A stretch of DNA of 64,000 bases from Deinococcus aquiradiocola (lineage in GTDB: Bacteria; Deinococcota; Deinococci; Deinococcales; Deinococcaceae), in assembly GCF_014646915.1 (NCBI RefSeq), contig NZ_BMOE01000001.1:150072-214071 (forward strand). The letters run 5' to 3'. A model generated the notes under the pieces. That model searched no databases, was not told the DNA's origin, and saw only the letters and a program-made list of their open reading frames with translations. Positions 18,063 through 30,585 of this stretch are shown piece by piece. Position 1 is the stretch's first letter, and every line of letters starts with the position of its first letter. Both the position numbers and the translations under genes were made by a program.

Positions 18063-18395
18063 ATGTCCCGAATCCTTCCCCTGATGGTGCTGCTCGCCGG
18101 AACCTCCCTCGCTGCCGTCAACGTCAAGTCAGGGCAGGCCATCTACACCGCCAACTGCGCCGGATGCCACGGTGCCAAGGCCCAGGGGAACGTCGGCCCG
18201 AACCTGCACGAGGCCGCCGGGTGGAGCGCCGCGATCTTCAGGCGCGCCATGCTGAAGAGCGTCGACGATCACGGCGTGGCCCTCAAGGCCCCCATGCCCA
18301 ACTGGGGCAAGATCGGCTTCGCGGGCGACAAGGGCAAGGCGCCCACCACCACCGAGATCAGCAACCTGCAGGCGTACCTCAAGACCCTCAAGTAA
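18063..18395 (+). CDS. Small exported class I cytochrome c
   Basis: A 110-residue secreted monohaem cytochrome. The signal peptide ends near SLAA (residue 18). The haem site CAGCH is at about 33-37 and the likely axial Met is in APMPNWG near 80. The C-terminal helix EISNLQAYLKTLK is typical. It would shuttle electrons in the periplasm or at the outer face of the membrane. No oxidase or dehydrogenase gene adjoins it, so its partner is unknown. A hairpin terminator follows at once. Confidence 0.92.
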   Translation: MSRILPLMVLLAGTSLAAVNVKSGQAIYTANCAGCHGAKAQGNVGPNLHEAAGWSAAIFRRAMLKSVDDHGVALKAPMPNWGKIGFAGDKGKAPTTTEISNLQAYLKTLK

Positions 18396-18411
18396 GGGAA
18401 GGTCCGCACAG

Positions 18412-18451
18412 CACGGGCGCCCCGCCAGAGACTTCCGGCAGGGCGCCCGTG
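18412..18451. terminator. Hairpin terminator after cytochrome c
   Basis: 11-bp perfect inverted repeat (18412-18422 with 18441-18451) between convergent genes. Confidence 0.75.
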
Positions 18452-18494
18452 TCATGGCGTGGCTGTGTGCGGATTCAGGCGAACGTGAAGATGT

Positions 18495-19442
18495 TCAGGC
18501 CTGCGCGTGGGGCGCGTCGCCTTCCGCGTCCAGGGCGGCGATCTCGTCGGGCGTGATCTGGTAGTGCTCGTTGCACCAGTGGCACACGACCTCCTGCCCG
18601 CCCTCCTTCATCATGTCCTGCCGTTCCTGCATCCCGAAGTACAGCAGGCTGTTCTTGGCCTTCTGGCGGGAGCAGCGGCACTTGAAGCGCGCGGGCTGCG
18701 CCTGCGTGACCACCTGCAGGTCCAGGCCGTCGGCGGCGCGCTCCATGACTTCCAGCAGGCTGCGCTGCCGGAGGTTGTCGGTGATGGGGCCCATGGCGCG
18801 CACGTTCGCTTCCAGCTGCCCGAGCGTCTCGTCGCTCGCGCCGGGCATCGCCTGCACCAGCAGGCCGCCGCTGCGCGCGACACGGCCGCCTTCCTCGTAC
18901 ACGCCGAGCAGCACGGCGCTGGGGATCTGCTCGGACGCCGCGAGGTAGTTGGCGACGTCCTCGGCGATCTCGCCGCTGACGAGCGGGACGCTGCCGGTGT
19001 ACGGTTCGGCGTTTTCCAGGAGGCGCGTCACGGCGATCTCGCCGTCCGTGCCCACGATGCCGCTCACGTCGAGTTTGCCGTCCGTGTCGCGCACGGGCAG
19101 GTCGGCGCTCCCGTCGCGGACGTAGCCGCGCACCTGGCCGTCGGCGCTGCCTTCCGCGACGATCCAGCCGATGGGGCCGTCGCCCTGGATGCGGAGGGTG
19201 ACGCGGCTGTCGGTCTTCTTGCCGAGCACGATGGCGAGGAGCAGCGCGGCGCTCAGGGAGCGGCCGAGGGCGGCCGTGGCGGTCTTGGAGAGGTGGTGGC
19301 GCAGGCGGGCTTCCTCGACGATGGCGGTGCTGTCCACCGCGACGAGGCGCAGGGTCCCCTCGGCGGCGGTGCCGCGCAGGATGAAGCTGGCGGGATGGCC
19401 GTGGGTGTGGCCGGCGTCGGACGGAGTGGAAGGCAGAGTCAT
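18495..19442 (-). CDS. hslO: Redox-regulated chaperone Hsp33
   Basis: A 315-residue Hsp33. The N-terminal domain shows [15 protein letters not shown], near the conserved substrate-binding face, and [21 protein letters not shown]. The C-terminal redox switch has CRC near 255-257 and CHWC near 283-286, four zinc-ligating Cys. Oxidation releases zinc and unfolds the linker, turning on holdase activity, apt for an organism facing oxidative protein damage. The ATG at 19442 has TAAGAT 6 nt upstream, giving a leaderless mRNA. Monocistronic. Confidence 0.96.
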   Translation of the reverse strand: MTLPSTPSDAGHTHGHPASFILRGTAAEGTLRLVAVDSTAIVEEARLRHHLSKTATAALGRSLSAALLLAIVLGKKTDSRVTLRIQGDGPIGWIVAEGSADGQVRGYVRDGSADLPVRDTDGKLDVSGIVGTDGEIAVTRLLENAEPYTGSVPLVSGEIAEDVANYLAASEQIPSAVLLGVYEEGGRVARSGGLLVQAMPGASDETLGQLEANVRAMGPITDNLRQRSLLEVMERAADGLDLQVVTQAQPARFKCRCSRQKAKNSLLYFGMQERQDMMKEGGQEVVCHWCNEHYQITPDEIAALDAEGDAPHAQA

Positions 19443-19448
19443 TAGAAA

Positions 19449-19454
19449 ATCTTA
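19449..19454 (-). promoter_or_regulatory. -10 box of leaderless hslO promoter
   Basis: TAAGAT on the minus strand, 6 nt before the hslO ATG. Confidence 0.55.
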
Positions 19455-19672
19455 CACGGGGGCACTCAAGTATGAAAGGAAGGGAGATCGCCATTCCCGC
19501 CCACATACCTGCACCACCCTTCATGACCCCTTAAAACAGCACGCGTCACTGGCTCATGCATCCCGGATACGCTAACCTTCCGTGTTCTGGCGGCCCGGCA
19601 CGGGCCACGCCTCAGGGTCGAACGCCCGGCCCCGCGCAACGCAGCGGCCAGCCAAGACCGATTGGAGTCACC

Positions 19673-21418
<1,746 letters not shown>

Positions 21419-21448
21419 CCTGAACTGCCCGGCCAGCACGGGTGGGGG

Positions 21449-21484
21449 AGGGGAGGGCCGCACGAAGGTGCCTGGCCCTCCCCT
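21449..21484. terminator. Hairpin terminator 1 after the binding protein
   Basis: 11-bp perfect inverted repeat (21449-21459 with 21474-21484). Confidence 0.75.
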
Positions 21485-21520
21485 CGGTCATGACCGCCTG
21501 GTCAGAGAAAGCCAGTCGAC

Positions 21521-21558
21521 AAGAGGAGGCCGGGTCCACACGGACCCGGCCTCCTCTT
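21521..21558. terminator. Strong hairpin terminator 2, bidirectional
   Basis: 17-bp perfect inverted repeat (21521-21537 with 21542-21558), 4-nt loop, followed by a short T-rich stretch. Serves both convergent genes. Confidence 0.88.
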
Positions 21559-21575
21559 GTTGTCCCCTGCCGGTC

Positions 21576-23246
21576 TTACTTGGTGGCGGGCGGGATGAGC
21601 ACGTCGTTCACGACGTTGATGTAGCCGTTCTTGGCCTGGATGTCGCTGTACAGCACGGTGCTGTTGCCGATCACGTAGCTGCTGCCGCTGGCGCTGCGAG
21701 ACAGGACCTGCTGGTCGTTCGTGATGGTGGCGAGCGGAGTGTTGGTGTCCGTGAGCTTGATGGCGCCCCTGACGACGTGGTAGTTCAGCACGCGGGCGAG
21801 CGTGGCGGGGTCGTTCTTGACCATGTTGAGCGTCTCGGGGGCCAGCTTCCCGAAGGCCGTGTCGGTCGGCAGGAAGACCGTGTACAGGTCGTTGCCGGCC
21901 AGGGCGGTCGTCAGGAGGTTGCCGGACTGCTGCAGCAGGCCACGCAGGATGCTGAAGCGCGCGTCGCTGTTGATGACGTCTGCGATGGTCATGTTGGTGG
22001 CGACGATGCCGCCGCTCATGTCACCGGCAGCCGGAGCAGTGGTGACGGTGGTGGTGACCGTGGCAGTCGTGTCGGCCGGAGCGGCGTCCGCAGCGGGCAC
22101 CGTCACGTCGGGCGGCAGCAGCACGGCGTCGATGGCGTGCACCACGCCGTTGTCCGCCGCGATGTCGGTCGCGATGACGTTCGCGCTGCCGATCTTCACG
22201 TCCGAGCCGGACACCGTCACGTCCAGGCTGGAACCCTCGGCGCTGGCGAGCTGCGTGCTGGTGACCACGTCGGCCGCCAGGACCTTGCCGGACACCACGT
22301 GGTACAGCAGGACCTTCTTGAGCAGTTCACGGTCCGATGCGACCTGGGCGAGGGTGTTGTCGTCGAGCTTGTCGAAGGCCTCGTTGGTCGGCGCGAAGAT
22401 GGTGTAGTCGCCGCTCATCAGGGTCTCGTCGAGGCCCGCGTCGCTGATCAGGCCCGCGAGGGTGCTGAAGCGCTCGTCCTTCACGATCACGTCGTACACG
22501 GTGTTGCTCATGACGGCCATGTCACCCGTGTCGCTGGTGTCGGTGGCGGTCGTGGTCGTGTCCGTGGTGGTGGTCGTCGTGCTGGTGGCGGTGGTGTCCG
22601 TCGTCGTGGTGGCCGTGGTGCGCGGCTGCGGCGTGACGGGGATGTTCACCACGCTGAATTCAGGCATGGCCGGGGCGGGTGCCGGGGTGGCCGCCGCGGT
22701 CGGGGCGGGAGCGGCGGGCGCAGCCGCCATGGGCGGCATCAGGACAGTGTCGATCACGTGCACGATGCCGTTGCAGGCCATCACGTCGGCCTTCGTCACG
22801 GTCGCGGTGTTGATCATGACCTTGCCGCCCGCCGTGCGGACGCTGACGTTCGCGCCGTTGGCGGTTTTGGCGGACTTCAGGCTCATGACCTGCCTGGCGT
22901 TCACCTTGCCGGGCACCACGTGGTACAGCAGCACGGACTTCAGCATCTCCGGGTCGTTCAGCAGGTTGGCGAGCGCGTCGGACGGCACCTTGGCGAAGGC
23001 GGCGTTGGTCGGCGCGAACACCGTGTAGCTGCCGCTCTTGAGGGTGTCTTCCAGACCAGCGGCCTGCACGGCGGTGAGCAGCGTGCTGAACTGGGGGTCG
23101 CTGCCGACGATGTCGGTGATGGTCATGCACGCGGCGGGCATCGCGGCGGCAGGCTTGGGCATCGGGGCGGGGGCTCCGGCACCACCGGCATGCGCGATGC
23201 TGCCGAGCGTCAGGCCGAGCGAGAGCAGAACGGTCATTTTCTTCAT
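21576..23246 (-). CDS. Exported protein with three FAS1 (fasciclin) domains
   Basis: A 556-residue secreted protein. Signal peptide MKKMTVLLSLGLTLGSIAHA. Three FAS1 domains at about 40-168, 245-378 and 418-552 each show YTVFAPTNxAF-type and LLYHVVxGK-type motifs and a terminal V(I/L)xxVL(M/L/I)PP. Linker one is Ala/Pro-rich then extremely Thr-rich (about 195-240), with repeated T runs; linker two is Ala/Thr-rich. FAS1 proteins are extracellular adhesion or matrix modules. The ATG at 23246 has GAGGTG 6 nt upstream. A long AT-rich region precedes it. High codon regularity in the Thr runs suggests expansion by slippage. Confidence 0.92.
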   Translation of the reverse strand: MKKMTVLLSLGLTLGSIAHAGGAGAPAPMPKPAAAMPAACMTITDIVGSDPQFSTLLTAVQAAGLEDTLKSGSYTVFAPTNAAFAKVPSDALANLLNDPEMLKSVLLYHVVPGKVNARQVMSLKSAKTANGANVSVRTAGGKVMINTATVTKADVMACNGIVHVIDTVLMPPMAAAPAAPAPTAAATPAPAPAMPEFSVVNIPVTPQPRTTATTTTDTTATSTTTTTTDTTTTATDTSDTGDMAVMSNTVYDVIVKDERFSTLAGLISDAGLDETLMSGDYTIFAPTNEAFDKLDDNTLAQVASDRELLKKVLLYHVVSGKVLAADVVTSTQLASAEGSSLDVTVSGSDVKIGSANVIATDIAADNGVVHAIDAVLLPPDVTVPAADAAPADTTATVTTTVTTAPAAGDMSGGIVATNMTIADVINSDARFSILRGLLQQSGNLLTTALAGNDLYTVFLPTDTAFGKLAPETLNMVKNDPATLARVLNYHVVRGAIKLTDTNTPLATITNDQQVLSRSASGSSYVIGNSTVLYSDIQAKNGYINVVNDVLIPPATK

Positions 23247-23570
23247 GATGATCACCTCGGTTGAACTGTGCTTCCGCCTCAATAGACACCAAGGGCAGGC
23301 AAACCGCAACACGGAAATGAAGTCAGCAGACCAGTTAAAGAAAGTCTCATGAAGGAAAAATAATGATATTCCCCGCCTTTTATTTGAATTGGGTGTAAAA
23401 ATAGACGGAAATTATTGAGCGGGCCTTTAACGAAACGGATGATTCCGCGGCCGGAATTTCCCCCCTCCGGCCAACCAGGAAAGACCATGAGGAAGGACCG
23501 GACGGCGCCTGCAGGCTGCCCGTCCGGTCGTCGTTTCTCAGGTTGCTCGCCCTGCCTCACTCGCCTGACA
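23247..23570. other. Gene-free AT-rich spacer upstream of the FAS1 gene
   Basis: 324 bp between two minus-strand genes. About 23310-23450 is markedly AT-rich against the roughly 70% GC background. It holds the FAS1 promoter (candidate TTGCGG-17-TCTATT-like, weak) and the ftsK terminator. No convincing ORF: the open frame at 23279-23560 has no family-like features. Confidence 0.6.
23496..23529. terminator. Hairpin terminator of ftsK
   Basis: 10-bp perfect inverted repeat (23496-23505 with 23520-23529), downstream of the ftsK stop on the minus strand. Confidence 0.65.
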
Positions 23571-26500
23571 TCACTTCCCGAAGTACTCCGGCAGGTCCGC
23601 CTCGCTGATCAGCACGTCGCGCGGCTTGCTGCCCTGGTGCTTGCTCACGATGCCCATCGCCTCCAGCATGTCCATCAGCTTCCCGGCGCGCGCGTGCCCC
23701 ACCGACAGGCGACGCTGCAGGCGCGACACGCTCCCCTGACCCTCCTCGATGCAGATCAACGCCGCCTGACGCAGGTGCGGGTCCGAGAAATCCATGTTGC
23801 TGCGGTCCGACACGCTCCCGCCGCCCGCCTCGATCGCCCCGTCGAAGTCCGTGCCGTACGCCTCCACGAACGCGTCCTCGAACACCTGACGCCGCAGGTA
23901 ATCCGAGATGCGCACCGACTCCGCCTCCGAAATGTACGGCCCCTGCAGACGCAGCGGTTTCGGCAGGCCCGGCTGGTAGAACAGCATGTCGCCCATGCCG
24001 GTCAGGCGCTCGGCGCCCATGCTGTCCAGAATGGTGCGCGAGTCGTGACTGCTGCTCACCGCGAACGCGATGCGCGCCGGGACGTTCACCTTGATGAGGC
24101 TCGTCAGGATGTCCACGCTGGGCCGCTGCGTCGCCAGCACGAGGTGCATGCCGGTCGCGCGCGCCATCTGCGCGAGCCGCATGATGGCCGACTCGACCTC
24201 CTTCGGGCTGGTGATCATCAGGTCCGCGAGCTCGTCGATGATGATGACGAGGTGCGGCAGTTCCGGCTCGCCCGTCACGCGCATCTTGGCGTTGAACTGC
24301 TCGAGGTTCTTCGCGCCGATCTGACTCATCATCTTGTAGCGCCGCTCCATGTGCGCCACCGCGCCCAGCAGCACGCCCGCCGCGTCCACGGGGTTCGTGA
24401 CGACGCCGCGCACGAGGTGCGGGATGCCGTCGTACGGGGTGAGCTCCACCATCTTCGGGTCGATCATCAGGAAGCGCAGCTCGGTCGGCAGGTAGCGGTA
24501 CAGCAGGCTCGTGATGAGGGTGTTCACGCACACGGACTTGCCGGACCCGGTGCTGCCCGCCACCAGCAGGTGCGGCATCTTGGCGAGGTCGCCGACCATC
24601 AGGTCCCCGTCGATGCTCTTGCCGAGAATGATCGGCAGTTTCGCGCGCGTCTGCTGGAAGCTCGGCGCGGCGGCCGCCGTGTGGAACGTGACCGGTTCGC
24701 GTTCTGCGTTCGGGACTTCCAGGCCGATCACGCTCTTGCCTGGCACCGGCGCCTCGACGCGTACGCCGCCCACCGCGAGCGCGCGGGCGAGGTCGTTGCT
24801 GAGGCCCGCGATGCGGCTGATCTTCTCGCCGGGCGCCGGTTCGATCTCGTAGCGGGTGACGGTCGGTCCGCGCGCGAAGTCCACCACGCGCGCCTGCAGA
24901 CCGAACTGCGCGAGCGTCTGGTTGATGAGTTCGGCCCGCAGTCTCGCCTGATGGTCGAGCTGCGCCGTGCCGACCGGCAGGTCCGGGATCGGGTCGAGGA
25001 GGTCCATGCCGGGAATGGCGATGTCGATGGCGCCCAGGCGCGGCGGGGCGGGCTCCAGATGCCCGCGTTCCGGCGCGGCCGACTCCCACGGCGGGGTCGC
25101 CTTCGCTGCCGTGGGCGGGGTGGCCGCCGGGGCAGGGGAGGGGGCCGGAATGGGAGAGGGAGCGGGAGTAGGGACAGGGGAAGGCGCGGGAAGCGGCGTG
25201 ACCGGGGTCACGACGGGCGCGGCCAGGAAGGCGTCCACCCCGTCGTCCTCTTCGTCCTCGCCCAGCAGGTCCAGCACCGTCGGCCCGACCGGCACCGCGC
25301 GGGAAGGCAGCAGCGGCGCGGGCGCAGGCGTCACGTCCGGCAGCATGGGCACGGGCGCAGCGGCAGGGGCCGTCACGGGCGCCTCCACCGGCACATCCAC
25401 CAGCAGCGACGGCCCCGGGTCCACCAGCGAGGCCGCCGCCAGCTTCCCGCGCGCCTGCGGGCCGCTCCGGGCGGGCGGCGCGGCCTTCGTGACGGCGGGG
25501 ATGGGCGGCGTCACGTCCCCGAAACTGAAGTCCATCGCGAGCAGATCCGGGTCCGGCGCCGACTGGACGGGCGCGGCCGGGACGGCCTGCAGGCGCGCCT
25601 CCCACACGGCGTGCTCCCGCAACGTCCCGTAAGGATCGTTGCCGAGCGCCGCCGCGAGTTCCGCCGCGAGTTCCGTCGGCGCGCGGTCGTACGCCAGCGT
25701 GAGCGCGGGCCACAGCGGGTACGGTTCCGCCCGCGACACCCACTCGGCCAGCCCCGCCTCCAGCGTCGCCCAGTCCCGCGCCCGCTCGTCCGCGGCGGGC
25801 TGCTCGCGCAGCAGGACCGCCGCGTCCCCCTTCACGAGCCGCGCCTCGGCCCGCGACCGCCCCTGCTCCAGCACCCCCGAACGCGCCGACAGCCGCTGCA
25901 GGTCCATGCTCAGCGCCCGCCGGATGCCTTCCAGCGCGCCGCTCGCCATGGTGGACGGCAGTTCCGTCGCCAGCGGGTGACGCCCCGCCTTCACGTCCGC
26001 CGCGAGCGCCGCCACCTGCTGCGCGGCCGCCGGAGCCTCACGCTGCACGCTGCCGTGCAGTTTCTGCACGGCGCTCCGCACGAACCCGCCGCTCACGTCC
26101 CGCCACTGCTCCAGCTGCTTCTCGCTCGCCGCGAGGGCCGCCTCGTCCTGCCCGCCCAGCGTGCGCGCCGCCTCGCGCGCCTCCTGCTGCCAGCCGCTCA
26201 ACTCCATCGCCTGCGGGTACAGGCGTTTCAGGGTCTCCAGGTCACGGATGTGCGCGGACAGCCCGCCCCGCAGCCGCGCGCGGGCCTGCGCCGCCGTCTG
26301 CCCCTCCTTGCGCGCCTCGACGCGCGCCTGCACCACGCCCGCCCCGCCGACCAGCAGCAGGCTCACGCCCATGAAGAACCGCCGCAGCAGCGCCGTCGGC
26401 GCGAGACGCAGCATGACCTCCACGCCCAGCGTCAGCGTCACGATCGGCAGCAGCGCCGCCGCGTACGACACCGCCCCGAACGGGGGCCGCATCAGCGTCG

Positions 26501-26861
26501 CCGCCAGTCGCCCCGCCTCGCCCGGGTACAGCGCGTCCGGGTGCACCAGCTGCCACAGGGCCAGCAGCGACACGCCCACCAGTGTCCCGCCCAGCACGCG
26601 CCGGGTCAGGTTCCGCAGGTCGCGGTTCAGGAACACCAGCACCCCGTACGCTGCCGGGACGAGCGGCAGCGCGTACGCGCCCCAGCCGAGCCAGCCGGTC
26701 AGCGCGTCGTGCGCGGTCGCCATGAACCCGCTCCCCGCCGACGGGAGCGCCACCGTGATCCCCAGGAAGATGCCCAGGGCGAACAGCACCAGTCCCAGCA
26801 CCTCACCGTCGAAGCGGTTACTGATGGCTGGAGCAGGTTTCTTGGCACGCCGGGTCGTCAT
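23571..26861 (-). CDS. ftsK: DNA translocase FtsK/SpoIIIE
   Basis: A 1096-residue membrane-anchored DNA pump that clears chromosomes from the closing septum and promotes XerCD recombination. About four N-terminal membrane segments (roughly 25-200), an Ala/Glu/Arg helical stretch, then a Pro/Ala-rich linker (about 450-640). The motor has Walker [13 protein letters not shown] near 767-778, Walker [13 protein letters not shown], and TQRPSVDIL. The C-terminal gamma winged-helix domain (about 1025-1096, [16 protein letters not shown]) reads orienting DNA sequences. The ATG at 26861 begins a basic MTTRRAKK before the first membrane segment. It is divergent from an SDR. Confidence 0.95.
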   Translation of the reverse strand: MTTRRAKKPAPAISNRFDGEVLGLVLFALGIFLGITVALPSAGSGFMATAHDALTGWLGWGAYALPLVPAAYGVLVFLNRDLRNLTRRVLGGTLVGVSLLALWQLVHPDALYPGEAGRLAATLMRPPFGAVSYAAALLPIVTLTLGVEVMLRLAPTALLRRFFMGVSLLLVGGAGVVQARVEARKEGQTAAQARARLRGGLSAHIRDLETLKRLYPQAMELSGWQQEAREAARTLGGQDEAALAASEKQLEQWRDVSGGFVRSAVQKLHGSVQREAPAAAQQVAALAADVKAGRHPLATELPSTMASGALEGIRRALSMDLQRLSARSGVLEQGRSRAEARLVKGDAAVLLREQPAADERARDWATLEAGLAEWVSRAEPYPLWPALTLAYDRAPTELAAELAAALGNDPYGTLREHAVWEARLQAVPAAPVQSAPDPDLLAMDFSFGDVTPPIPAVTKAAPPARSGPQARGKLAAASLVDPGPSLLVDVPVEAPVTAPAAAPVPMLPDVTPAPAPLLPSRAVPVGPTVLDLLGEDEEDDGVDAFLAAPVVTPVTPLPAPSPVPTPAPSPIPAPSPAPAATPPTAAKATPPWESAAPERGHLEPAPPRLGAIDIAIPGMDLLDPIPDLPVGTAQLDHQARLRAELINQTLAQFGLQARVVDFARGPTVTRYEIEPAPGEKISRIAGLSNDLARALAVGGVRVEAPVPGKSVIGLEVPNAEREPVTFHTAAAAPSFQQTRAKLPIILGKSIDGDLMVGDLAKMPHLLVAGSTGSGKSVCVNTLITSLLYRYLPTELRFLMIDPKMVELTPYDGIPHLVRGVVTNPVDAAGVLLGAVAHMERRYKMMSQIGAKNLEQFNAKMRVTGEPELPHLVIIIDELADLMITSPKEVESAIMRLAQMARATGMHLVLATQRPSVDILTSLIKVNVPARIAFAVSSSHDSRTILDSMGAERLTGMGDMLFYQPGLPKPLRLQGPYISEAESVRISDYLRRQVFEDAFVEAYGTDFDGAIEAGGGSVSDRSNMDFSDPHLRQAALICIEEGQGSVSRLQRRLSVGHARAGKLMDMLEAMGIVSKHQGSKPRDVLISEADLPEYFGK

Positions 26862-26943
26862 GAACCACAGTTTAAGGTGCCTGGGACGAATAAGAAAGCG
26901 GAAACCACGTCCCGCACACCGCCCAGCGGGGGGGGAAGGCCCG

Positions 26944-26949
26944 TATGCT
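26944..26949 (+). promoter_or_regulatory. -10 box of leaderless SDR promoter
   Basis: TATGCT, 7 nt before the ATG at 26957. Its own ATG (26945) is thus unlikely to be the start. Confidence 0.5.
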
Positions 26950-26956
26950 GGGAGGC

Positions 26957-27721
26957 ATGAGCACCCCACGACGCGTCACCGTCATCACCGGCACCGCCCA
27001 GGGCATCGGGCGGCGCACCGCCGAACTCTGCGCCGAACGCGGCGACGCCCTCGCCCTGCTCGACCTGCAGGACTCGCCCGTCCCGCACGGTGCGGACGCC
27101 CTCGTGCTGCGCGGCGACCTGAGCGACGAGGCCGTCGTCACGGCGCACGCGCAGGCCATCCTGGAACGCTTCGGGCACGTGGACGCCCTCGTCAACAACG
27201 CCGGGATCAGCTTCATCACGCCCGCCGAGGACACCACCGCTGCCGGATTCCGGCGCGTGCTGGACGTGAACCTCACCGCGCCCTTCCTGCTCAGCCGCGA
27301 ACTGGGGCGCGCCATGCTCGCGCGCGGCCAGGGCAGCGTCGTGAACGTCGCGAGCGTCGCGGGCCTGCTCGGCATCGCGGACCGCGCCGCGTACAACGCC
27401 AGCAAGCACGGCCTGATCGGCCTGACGCGCACGCTGGCCGCCGAGTGGGGCGGGCGCGGCGTGCGCGTGAACGCCGTGTGCCCCGGCTGGGTCAAGACCG
27501 AGATGGACGAGGCGGACATGGGTAGCGGCGCGTACAGCGACGCCGACATCCAGGGCCGCGTCCCGATGGGCCGTTTCGCCAGTCCCGACGACATCGCGCG
27601 CGCCATCCTGTACCTCAGTGACGGCGCCGCCAGCCCTTTCGTGAACGGCATTACGCTCAGCGTGGACGGCGGCTGGGCGTCCGACGGCAGCTGGGACACC
27701 CTGCGCGCCCGCAAACGCTGA
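26957..27721 (+). CDS. SDR family oxidoreductase
   Basis: A 254-residue classical SDR with TGTAQGIG near 11-18, NNAGISF near 82, catalytic Ser in NVASVAG, YNASK near 148 and a C-terminal [11 protein letters not shown]. This is the FabG/3-oxoacyl-ACP reductase-like shape; substrate unknown. Not closely similar in sequence to the SDR at 16184-16927. The 26957 start is preferred because the alternative ATG 12 nt upstream overlaps a -10 box. Confidence 0.9.
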   Translation: MSTPRRVTVITGTAQGIGRRTAELCAERGDALALLDLQDSPVPHGADALVLRGDLSDEAVVTAHAQAILERFGHVDALVNNAGISFITPAEDTTAAGFRRVLDVNLTAPFLLSRELGRAMLARGQGSVVNVASVAGLLGIADRAAYNASKHGLIGLTRTLAAEWGGRGVRVNAVCPGWVKTEMDEADMGSGAYSDADIQGRVPMGRFASPDDIARAILYLSDGAASPFVNGITLSVDGGWASDGSWDTLRARKR

Positions 27722-27757
27722 CCACCCCCGCCTGGATGTCCGGCCCGCAGGCCAGCC

Positions 27758-28540
27758 TCACCCGTCGCCCGTCGTTCCGGCCAGTGCCAGCGCGAACCCC
27801 GCCAGCGGACTCAGGCCGAGCGGCGGGAAGCCCACCTCGCGCGCGGGTCCGTCGCCGTACAGCGCGGCGAAGACGGTGGGCCAGTGCCGCGTGCCGAGCA
27901 GCGGTTCCAGCACCTGCCGGGTGTAGGTTTGTTCCTCCGGGTCCAGCGTCAGTGGAGCAGCGGCGAACAGGCCGTCACCGGCACGCAGGGCCGCGCCCTC
28001 CTGCCGCAGGTGACCCGCCAGCGTGACGGGCGCCCCGTGACGCCCGCGCCATACGGCCCGCGTCACGGCCGCGCGCAGCTGCGAACGCAGGTATCCGGGT
28101 GTGGGCGGCACGTGCGTCCAGAGCTGCACCGTGACCCACCCCGCTGCAGTCGCCGGGCCTTGCGGGGGCGCGCCGTGCGGGCCGAACCTCCAGGCGGCGT
28201 CGGTCAGCCAGCGCTGCGTCCAGCCGTTTCCCGGCTGATCCGTCACCACCAGCACGAGGCGCAGGTCGGCCGGAACGCCGCCCTGTTCAGTCTCGATCTC
28301 CCGGCCAGTCTCGATCTCGCGGGCGGCCTCGGCGGCCACGCGTTCGGCGTCCATCTGCAGCAGCGCGTCCAGGTACGCCGGTTGCCGCTCGCCCATCGGG
28401 GAGAAGTCCCCCAGCGGCAGGCGTTCCGGGCCGTCCAGCATCAGGCGCAGGTACGCTCCGAAGCGTTCCCGCGAGTGCCGCCCGCCCACGTCGTATACGG
28501 CGCGCAGTTCCTTCAGGACCGGGTGGACGGTGAGACGCAT
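27758..28540 (-). CDS. Uncharacterised protein next to uvrC
   Basis: A 260-residue protein of no family I recognise. It starts MRLTVHPVLKELRAVYDVGG, then RHSRERFGAYLRLMLDGPER and a helical Glu/Ala-rich segment (about 65-95), then LRLVLVVTDQPGNGWTQRWLTDAAWRF. No signal peptide or membrane segment. It reads the same way as uvrC, about 90 bp behind it, with no terminator visible, so co-transcription is possible. Codon use is like its neighbours. Could be a lineage-specific protein; no function is suggested. Confidence 0.8.
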   Translation of the reverse strand: MRLTVHPVLKELRAVYDVGGRHSRERFGAYLRLMLDGPERLPLGDFSPMGERQPAYLDALLQMDAERVAAEAAREIETGREIETEQGGVPADLRLVLVVTDQPGNGWTQRWLTDAAWRFGPHGAPPQGPATAAGWVTVQLWTHVPPTPGYLRSQLRAAVTRAVWRGRHGAPVTLAGHLRQEGAALRAGDGLFAAAPLTLDPEEQTYTRQVLEPLLGTRHWPTVFAALYGDGPAREVGFPPLGLSPLAGFALALAGTTGDG

Positions 28541-28631
28541 GCCGTCATGATGCGCTTCGTCCCGTCGGGCCGCATCCGTCCGGTAGGGACAGACGTGCCC
28601 GCCCCTGCCGGAGCATCGCCATGCGGGCGGT

Positions 28632-30488
28632 TCAGGCGTCCAGCGGGGCTTCGTTGGCGGCACGCGTCGCCAGGAAGTCCTTGACGGCCCGGGCGGCGCT
28701 GAGGTTCATGCCGGGCACCTGCGCGATCTGCTCGATGCTGGCCGCGCCGAGTTCCTCCAGGCTGGTGAAACTCTCCAGCAGCGCGTCCTGCCGTTTGGGG
28801 CCGATGCCCGGCAGGCCGTCGAAGACCGATTTGAACATGGCCTCGCCGCGCAGTTTGCGGTGGTACGTGATGGCGTAGTTGTGCACCTCGTCGCGCACGC
28901 CGATCAGGACGCGCAGGGCCGGGTGCGCGTGCGGGAGCAGCAGTTCGCGGTTCACGCCGACCTCGGTGCCGTCTTCCAGCCACCACTGCGCGCCGTACCG
29001 GCCGGGCAGGATGATGCGTTCCTCGCGCTTGGCGAGGCCCACCAGCGGGACGTGCAGGTCCAGGGCCTTCAGGGCGTCCAGGGCGGCGTTCACCTGCCCG
29101 CGCCCGCCGTCGATGAGCAGCAGGTCCGGCAGGGGGAGCTTGTCGGCGAGGCTGCCGGAGAAGCGGCGGCTGACGGTCTGGTTCATGGCGGTGTAGTCGT
29201 CGGGGTGGTCGAGGCCCTTGACCTTGAATCGGCGGTGCTCGCCGCGCCGCGCGCGTCCACCTTCGAAGACGACCATGCCGGACACGATGTTCGTGCCGAA
29301 CAGGTTGGAGTTGTCGTACCCCTCGATGCGCCACGGGCGTTCCGGCAGGGCGAGCATCTCGCGCAGGGCGTCCAGGCCGGGGTGGTCGCCGCGCTTCTCG
29401 AGGAGGCTCAGTTCGCTTTCCAGGCCGGTGACGGCGTTGCGCTGTGCCATCTCGATCAGTTCGAGCTTGTCGCCGCGTTTGGGGGTGCGCATCTCGACGC
29501 GCTTCCCGGCGCGTTCGGACAGCACTTCGGTCCAGAGGGGCGCGTCCTCGTACTCGGTGGGCAGCAGGATGAGTGGCGGCACGTGCGTGGCCTGCGCGTA
29601 GTAGTCCTGCACGAACGCGCCGATCACTTCGCCGCCTGCCGCGTCGCCCGCGCCGGTCAGGAAGCGTTTGTCGCGGCCCAGGACGCGCCCGCCGCGCATG
29701 CGGAACAGCTGCACCATGGCGTACTCGCCCGCCTGCGAGAAGCCGAGGAAGTCGAGGTCGGTCTCGTCCGAGACGTAGGCGCTCTGCTCGGTCCCGAAGA
29801 GTTTCTCGGTGGCCTGCAGGCGGTCGCGCAGGCGCATGGCCTGCTCGAAGTCCTGTTTCTGCGCGGCTTCCTTCATGCTGTCTCGCAGTCCGGCGATGAC
29901 GGTCCCGGCGCGGCCTTCGAGGAGGGCGCGGACGTCGTTCACGGCGGCGGCGTACTCGGCGGGGTCGGCGCGGTCCACGCAGGGGCCGAGGCAGCGGCCC
30001 AGGTGGAAGTTCAGGCAGGGGCGCGGTTTGTGCTGCATGGGCAGGCCGGAGTTCTTGCGCAGCGGGTACATGGTGTCCACGAGGTTCTTGACGCGCCGCA
30101 CGGCGCCCGCGTCGGGGTACGGGCCGTAGTAGCTGGCGCCGTCCTTGAGGACGCGGCGCGTGATGACGAGCATCGGGAAGGCCTCGTTCGTGAGTTTCAG
30201 GAAGGGGTAGTGCTTGTCGTCCTTGAGGAGGACGTTGTAGTGCGGGCGGTGCTGTTTGATGAGGTTCGCTTCGAGCACCAGCGCTTCGACTTCGTTGCGG
30301 GCGCTGATGAATTCGAGGCTGGTGGCTTCGGCCGTGAATCTCCCGCTCTTGCCGCCTGCCTTGAAGTGCTGGTTGACGCGGGAGCGGAGGTTGTTGGCCT
30401 TGCCGATGTAGATGGGCACGTCCGTCTTGCCCCGGAAGATGTACACGCCGGGGGTGGTGGGGAGGACGGGCAGGTCGTCTGGGAGCAC
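28632..30488 (-). CDS. uvrC: Excinuclease ABC subunit UvrC
   Basis: A 618-residue dual-incision nuclease of nucleotide excision repair. The N-terminal GIY-YIG domain (about 10-95) shows GVYIFRG, IYIGKA and [14 protein letters not shown] Cys-rich patch ([13 protein letters not shown]) near 155-168, the UVR motif ([14 protein letters not shown]) near 215 and the RNase H-like second nuclease domain ([22 protein letters not shown]) follow. Tandem HhH motifs end the protein ([14 protein letters not shown]). GTG start; TATCCT 5 nt upstream gives a leaderless mRNA. Confidence 0.96.
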   Translation of the reverse strand: MLPDDLPVLPTTPGVYIFRGKTDVPIYIGKANNLRSRVNQHFKAGGKSGRFTAEATSLEFISARNEVEALVLEANLIKQHRPHYNVLLKDDKHYPFLKLTNEAFPMLVITRRVLKDGASYYGPYPDAGAVRRVKNLVDTMYPLRKNSGLPMQHKPRPCLNFHLGRCLGPCVDRADPAEYAAAVNDVRALLEGRAGTVIAGLRDSMKEAAQKQDFEQAMRLRDRLQATEKLFGTEQSAYVSDETDLDFLGFSQAGEYAMVQLFRMRGGRVLGRDKRFLTGAGDAAGGEVIGAFVQDYYAQATHVPPLILLPTEYEDAPLWTEVLSERAGKRVEMRTPKRGDKLELIEMAQRNAVTGLESELSLLEKRGDHPGLDALREMLALPERPWRIEGYDNSNLFGTNIVSGMVVFEGGRARRGEHRRFKVKGLDHPDDYTAMNQTVSRRFSGSLADKLPLPDLLLIDGGRGQVNAALDALKALDLHVPLVGLAKREERIILPGRYGAQWWLEDGTEVGVNRELLLPHAHPALRVLIGVRDEVHNYAITYHRKLRGEAMFKSVFDGLPGIGPKRQDALLESFTSLEELGAASIEQIAQVPGMNLSAARAVKDFLATRAANEAPLDA

Positions 30489-30493
30489 GCTTC

Positions 30494-30499
30494 AGGATA
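30494..30499 (-). promoter_or_regulatory. -10 box of leaderless uvrC promoter
   Basis: TATCCT on the minus strand, 5 nt before the GTG start. Confidence 0.5.
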
Positions 30500-30556
30500 G
30501 TGGAGTGGGGGGGCGGGGACCGTGACCTGAGGTGAAGGGAGTGTTGAGGTGCGGAC

Positions 30557-30585
30557 TTGACGCGGCGCAGGGATGTAAATATTCT
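30557..30585 (+). promoter_or_regulatory. Promoter of the Rrf2 gene
   Basis: -35 TTGACG at 30557-30562, 17-bp spacer, -10 TATTCT at 30580-30585: one of the best sigma-A-like promoters in the window. Confidence 0.7.

Noticed and set aside
23279..23560. 93-residue minus frame in the AT-rich spacer
   Set aside because: No Shine-Dalgarno or family features; spans promoter and terminator.
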